Below are positions 61,180-64,000 of a stretch of DNA of 64,000 nt, piece after piece (positions within the stretch are counted from its first letter, which is position 1; each line of letters opens with the position of its first letter). The notes under the pieces are model-generated. The model did no database searches. It worked only from the letters and a program-made list of their open reading frames with translations, and had not been told where the DNA came from. The stretch lies in assembly GCA_964444365.1 (NCBI GenBank), contig CAYUHJ010000003.1:41041-105040 (forward strand). The letters run 5' to 3'. Origin of the DNA: CAYUHJ01 sp964444365. GTDB lineage: Bacteria; Planctomycetota; Planctomycetia; Gemmatales; Gemmataceae. The position numbers and the translations under genes were made by a program.

Positions 61180-63453
61180 ATGTTGTCCCTCCCTCGCCCG
61201 TTCTGGGCTGTAATCGTTGCCGCCGGGTTGACCGGTTTCGTCTCCGCGAACGACCCCGAAGTGCTCGCCCGCGGCCCGATCCACGAGGCGTATGCCACCA
61301 CCGCCGAGATGCCGACGGCCAGCGCCGTCGTGGGCAAGGCCCCGCCGCAGCCGGTGGAGGAACTGCCGCCGGATCAGAAGCCGGACGGGGAGAACGTCCA
61401 GTGGATTCCCGGCTACTGGTCGTGGGACGAGGAGCGGGAGAACTTCATCTGGATCAGCGGGTTCTGGCGCGTCCCCCCGCCGGGCCGGGTGTGGGTCGCC
61501 GGCAGCTGGCGCGAGGTCCGCGGCGGCTACCAGTGGACGCAGGGCTTCTGGCAGGCGCAAGCCCGCCCCGCCGCGAACGGCCCCGCCGTGGCCGCGCAGA
61601 GCGAAATCGAGTACCTCCCGGAACCGCCGCAGCCGCTGGAACTGACGCCGTCCGTCCCGTCTCCTGGCGAGAAGAGCGTCTTCGTGCCGGGGTCGTGGGT
61701 CTGGCGGGCGAACCGGTACGTCTGGCGGCCGGGGTTCTGGATCGACTACCGCCCGAACTGGGTGTGGGTGCCCGCCCACTACCGCTGGACGCCGGTCGGC
61801 TACATCTTCGTCGACGGCTACTGGGACTACCGCCTCGAAGAGCGCGGCGTGCTCTTCGCCCCGGTCGCGTTCCAGCCGGCCGTCATCGCCCAGCCGACGT
61901 TCGTCTACACGCCGACCTACGTCGTGTCGTGCCCGTCCATGACGAGCGCCCTGTTCGTTCGCCGGGGCTTCGGCTCGTATTTCTTCGGCGACTACTTCGA
62001 GGCCCGGTACACCCGATTTGGTTACAACCCCTGGTGCGGCACCGTCCGGGGGACCGAGTTCTCCATCGGCATCGGGTTCGGCCGCGGGGCGTTCTACGAC
62101 CCGCTCTGGAGCCACTATCAGGTGGCGTACCGGGCCGAGCCGCAAGTGATCGCGACCGTGACGGACGTGTACGCCGGCCGGTTCCGCAACGACATCCCCC
62201 GCCCGCCGCGGACGCTGGTGCAGCAGACCACCGTGGTGAACAACCTCACGAACAACACGACCGTCGTGAACAACAACGTCACGAACGTGAACAAGACGAC
62301 GATCATCAACAACGTCACGATGGTCGCGCCGATCACGAACGTGGTCAACAACACGACCACGAACAACACGACGACCAACACGACCCGCCCGGCGGCCCCG
62401 GTCGTCGCGAGCCCGGTGTCCGCCCAGCCGGTCGCCCTGGCGTTCAAGAAGATCGACAAGGACGAACGGGCACGCGAACAGGATCTCGCGAAGCAGGTCC
62501 GGCAGGTCGGGAACCAGCGGCAGAAGCTGGAAACCGCACTCGTGAGCACGCCGGCTCCGCAGCCGCAGCCGGCCCCGACGCCGGGTCAGCCGACGCCACC
62601 GCGGCCCGAGGTGAAACCCCGGCAGTTGAAACTGGACGTGCCCGAAGCGGTCGCGGCCCGGGCGGCGGTGTCGAAGAAGCAAGAGAAGGCCCCGCCGGAC
62701 CTGCCGAAAGCGGTCCAGCAAGCGGACCCGCCGAAGCCGCCGGTGTCGCCGCCGCAACCGAACCCGCAGCCGGTTCCCCAGCCGAAGCCGGACCCGAAAC
62801 AACCGGTGCCCCAGCCGCAACCCCAGCCGGTTCCGCAACCGAAGCCGGACCCGAAACAACCGGTCCCGCAGCCGACACCGATTCCCCAGCCGAAGCCGGA
62901 CCCCAAGCCCGTGCCGCAGCCGGCCCCGGTTCCGCAGCCGAAGCCGACGCCGGTTCCGCAGCCGCTGCCGCAGCCGCAACCGCAACCGGTTCCCCAGCCC
63001 AAGCCGGACCCGAAACCGGTACCGCAGCCCCAACCGACGCCGGCCCCGCAACCGCAGCCGAAACCGGTTCCGCAGCCGGCTCCGGTTCCCCAGCCGCCGC
63101 AACCGAAACCGGTTCCGGCCCCGCAACCTCCATCGCAGCCGAAGCCGGTTCCTCCGCCCCAACCGCAACCGGTGCCCCAGCCGAAGCCGACGCCCGCGCC
63201 GGTTCCGCAACCGCCGCCGGCCCCGAAACCGGCTCCGGTCCCGGCCCCCGTTCCGCAACCGCAACCCGCGCCGAAACCAGCGCCCCAGCCGGCTCCGAAG
63301 CCGGTTCCCCCGCCGCAACCGGCTCCCGTGCCGCCGCCGCAGCCGGCCCCGGTACCTCAGCCCCAGCCGCAACCGCCCAAGGGGAAGCCGGACAAGGACA
63401 AGCCCGGCAAGCCGGACAAGCCGCAGGATCGGAAGGCGGACAAGGACCGGTAA
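61180..63453 (+). CDS. Exported tryptophan-motif, Asn/Thr-rich and Pro/Gln-rich protein
   Basis: 757 residues from ATG 61180, with signal peptide MLSLPRPFWAVIVAAGLTGF. Residues about 60-230 carry repeats of the WxxGxW/YW type (WIPGYWSWDEERENFIWISG, FWRVPPPGRVWVAGSWREVR, WVWRANRYVWRPGFW), as in YXWGXW-repeat proteins. About 345-405 is an Asn/Thr/Val-rich stretch (VVNNLTNNTTVVNNNVTNVN). From about 525 to 735 the chain is mostly PQP, PKP and VPQP repeats, ending in a Lys/Asp tail (KGKPDKDKPGKPDKPQDRKA). No catalytic motif. It looks like a cell-surface or matrix protein, controlled by the sigma-54 promoter at 61037-61051. Confidence 0.85.
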   Translation: MLSLPRPFWAVIVAAGLTGFVSANDPEVLARGPIHEAYATTAEMPTASAVVGKAPPQPVEELPPDQKPDGENVQWIPGYWSWDEERENFIWISGFWRVPPPGRVWVAGSWREVRGGYQWTQGFWQAQARPAANGPAVAAQSEIEYLPEPPQPLELTPSVPSPGEKSVFVPGSWVWRANRYVWRPGFWIDYRPNWVWVPAHYRWTPVGYIFVDGYWDYRLEERGVLFAPVAFQPAVIAQPTFVYTPTYVVSCPSMTSALFVRRGFGSYFFGDYFEARYTRFGYNPWCGTVRGTEFSIGIGFGRGAFYDPLWSHYQVAYRAEPQVIATVTDVYAGRFRNDIPRPPRTLVQQTTVVNNLTNNTTVVNNNVTNVNKTTIINNVTMVAPITNVVNNTTTNNTTTNTTRPAAPVVASPVSAQPVALAFKKIDKDERAREQDLAKQVRQVGNQRQKLETALVSTPAPQPQPAPTPGQPTPPRPEVKPRQLKLDVPEAVAARAAVSKKQEKAPPDLPKAVQQADPPKPPVSPPQPNPQPVPQPKPDPKQPVPQPQPQPVPQPKPDPKQPVPQPTPIPQPKPDPKPVPQPAPVPQPKPTPVPQPLPQPQPQPVPQPKPDPKPVPQPQPTPAPQPQPKPVPQPAPVPQPPQPKPVPAPQPPSQPKPVPPPQPQPVPQPKPTPAPVPQPPPAPKPAPVPAPVPQPQPAPKPAPQPAPKPVPPPQPAPVPPPQPAPVPQPQPQPPKGKPDKDKPGKPDKPQDRKADKDR

Positions 63454-63460
63454 GCCGTTC

Positions 63461-63518
63461 GACCCTCGCTTGCGGTTTGGGCTCGTGTCCAAACAAGCCC
63501 AAACCGCAAGCGAGGGTC
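63461..63518. terminator. 23-bp perfect hairpin after the tryptophan-motif gene
   Basis: Arms 63461-63483 (GACCCTCGCTTGCGGTTTGG...) and 63496-63518 are exactly complementary around a 12-nt loop, starting 7 nt past the stop. CTTCGTTTTC follows the right arm, a weak T-tract. Likely a terminator, or one more member of the palindrome set seen at other gene ends. Confidence 0.65.
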
Positions 63519-63711
63519 TTCGTTTTCAAACACCTCTCCGGGCCGGCTGTGCCGGCCCGCATCCCGGTTTGCCTCACGTTCTTCGCACTTCCTTTGTTTC
63601 CCGTTCTATATTCTTGGTAAACTGATTGCTCCGTCTCACCCGAACGCCACGGCCGGCTGTTCGGACCGTTCGCCCACGTCCGACTCGTTGTCCCCCGCCC
63701 GGTGCCGGGTC
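63519..63711. other. Intergenic region before the last gene
   Basis: About 190 nt with no ORF of good codon use. TTCTATATTCTTGGTAAACTG near 63603-63623 is AT-rich and could contain a promoter (TATATT resembles a -10 box), but no clear -35 stands 17 nt upstream. Confidence 0.35.
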
Positions 63712-64000
63712 ATGAACCTGTACTGTCCGTCCTGTCAGTCCGCCTACCCCGGCACCGACCTGTGCCCCCGGTGCGGCGTCCGCCTCCTGACGCCGGCGGA
63801 GGCGTTCACGATCATGCCGGACCGGGAGTTCGAAGCCCCGGACACGATCCGCGCGACGCTGATCACCCGGCTGATCGTCGGGCTGACGGTCGGCGCGGGG
63901 CTGTACCTCGGCCTGCACGAGTGGGCGACCGCGACCGGGACGCCCTCCGAACCGACGGTCGAGAACGAGGCCGGGGTCTGGGTCGGGTTCGGGATGCAGG
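63712..64000 (+). CDS. Zinc-ribbon, membrane-anchored protein, 3' truncated by window edge
   Basis: 96 residues are visible from ATG 63712. It opens with a double-Cys zinc ribbon (MNLYCPSCQSAYPGTDLCPR followed by CGVRLL), then a linker with EAFTIMPDREFEAPD and a membrane span (LITRLIVGLTVGAGLYLGLH). The rest (TATGTPSEPTVENEAG, VWVGFGMQ) is outside or begins a new domain. Planctomycetes often place such ribbons in front of membrane-spanning kinases or large regulatory proteins. The function cannot be told from this part. Confidence 0.75.
   Translation, partial: MNLYCPSCQSAYPGTDLCPRCGVRLLTPAEAFTIMPDREFEAPDTIRATLITRLIVGLTVGAGLYLGLHEWATATGTPSEPTVENEAGVWVGFGMQ

Noticed and set aside
62750..63400. 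Pro/Gln-coding tandem repeats as a CRISPR-like array
   Set aside because: The units are short, irregular and in frame, with no spacers. They are protein repeats.
59272..63492. A 1406-codon minus-strand frame running over the Trp/Pro-rich gene into the PyrK-like gene
   Set aside because: Only the last 274 codons are real (PyrK-like). The rest is the antisense of Pro/Gln repeats, which gives meaningless Arg/Leu/Gly runs.

Overview
The window looks like a chromosomal segment of a high-GC planctomycete, most likely of the Gemmataceae. The evidence is a DUF1559 prepilin-like protein, a DUF1501 and DUF1549/DUF1553 pair, a serine/threonine kinase fused to WD40 repeats, a protein of the CCR..W/ALEEAG type that is expanded in Gemmata relatives, c-type cytochrome fusions and strongly GC-rich third codon positions. 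I see no rRNA, tRNA, CRISPR array, prophage or intact insertion sequence.

Layout. 1-8006 (+): the 3' end of a PfaD-like flavoprotein followed by a PfaA-like synthase (KS-AT-ACP-ACP-KR-DH). 8314-13200 (+): a small FlbD-like protein, then dnaX, ybaB, a 41-residue membrane peptide and recR as one close-packed cluster, then rpoN (sigma-54). 13334-17140 (+): glgB and ettA. 17263-25947: a secreted TPR protein (-), then an M16 peptidase, a DUF1573-like membrane-anchored protein and a tetraheme cytochrome (+). 26144-29617 (+): pyruvate carboxylase. 29637-32846 (-): lipoprotein, DUF1559 protein, LpxL-like acyltransferase and a small exported protein. 33216-38382 (+): an FHA/coiled-coil protein and aconitase. 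38391-43367 (-): a three-gene operon of a P1B-type ATPase fused to HflK, HflC and a Gemmata-type protein. 43450-47645 (-): DUF1501, a four-helix-bundle protein and a DUF1549/1553 protein. 47807-49561 (+): a redoxin/cytochrome c/copper monooxygenase-like fusion. 49571-54357 (-): giant kinase, YbjQ-like protein and [2Fe-2S] ferredoxin. 54533-55409 (+): a two-gene module of unknown role. 55413-57549 (-): pilT and a WD40 protein. 57669-59269 (+): aldehyde dehydrogenase and a 39-residue peptide. 59272-60986 (-): PyrK-like reductase and an RluB/RsuA-type pseudouridine synthase. 61180-63453 (+): a tryptophan-motif, Pro/Gln-rich exported protein behind a very good sigma-54 promoter. 63712-end (+): a truncated zinc-ribbon membrane protein.

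The strongest unusual signals are: (1) a single protein joining a metal-transport P-type ATPase to HflK, in an operon with hflC; (2) an A9 run in dnaX that sets up a frameshift to a gamma-length product; (3) repeat DNA inside genes, namely two ~100-bp palindromic elements inserted in frame in the PKS and a 27-nt repeat at three loci, one of which supplies a gene's last codons and stop; (4) a set of long, near-perfect intergenic palindromes, each different in sequence. No gene cluster here is clearly a defence or mobile system. The P-ATPase-HflK/HflC operon is the best candidate for something undescribed.
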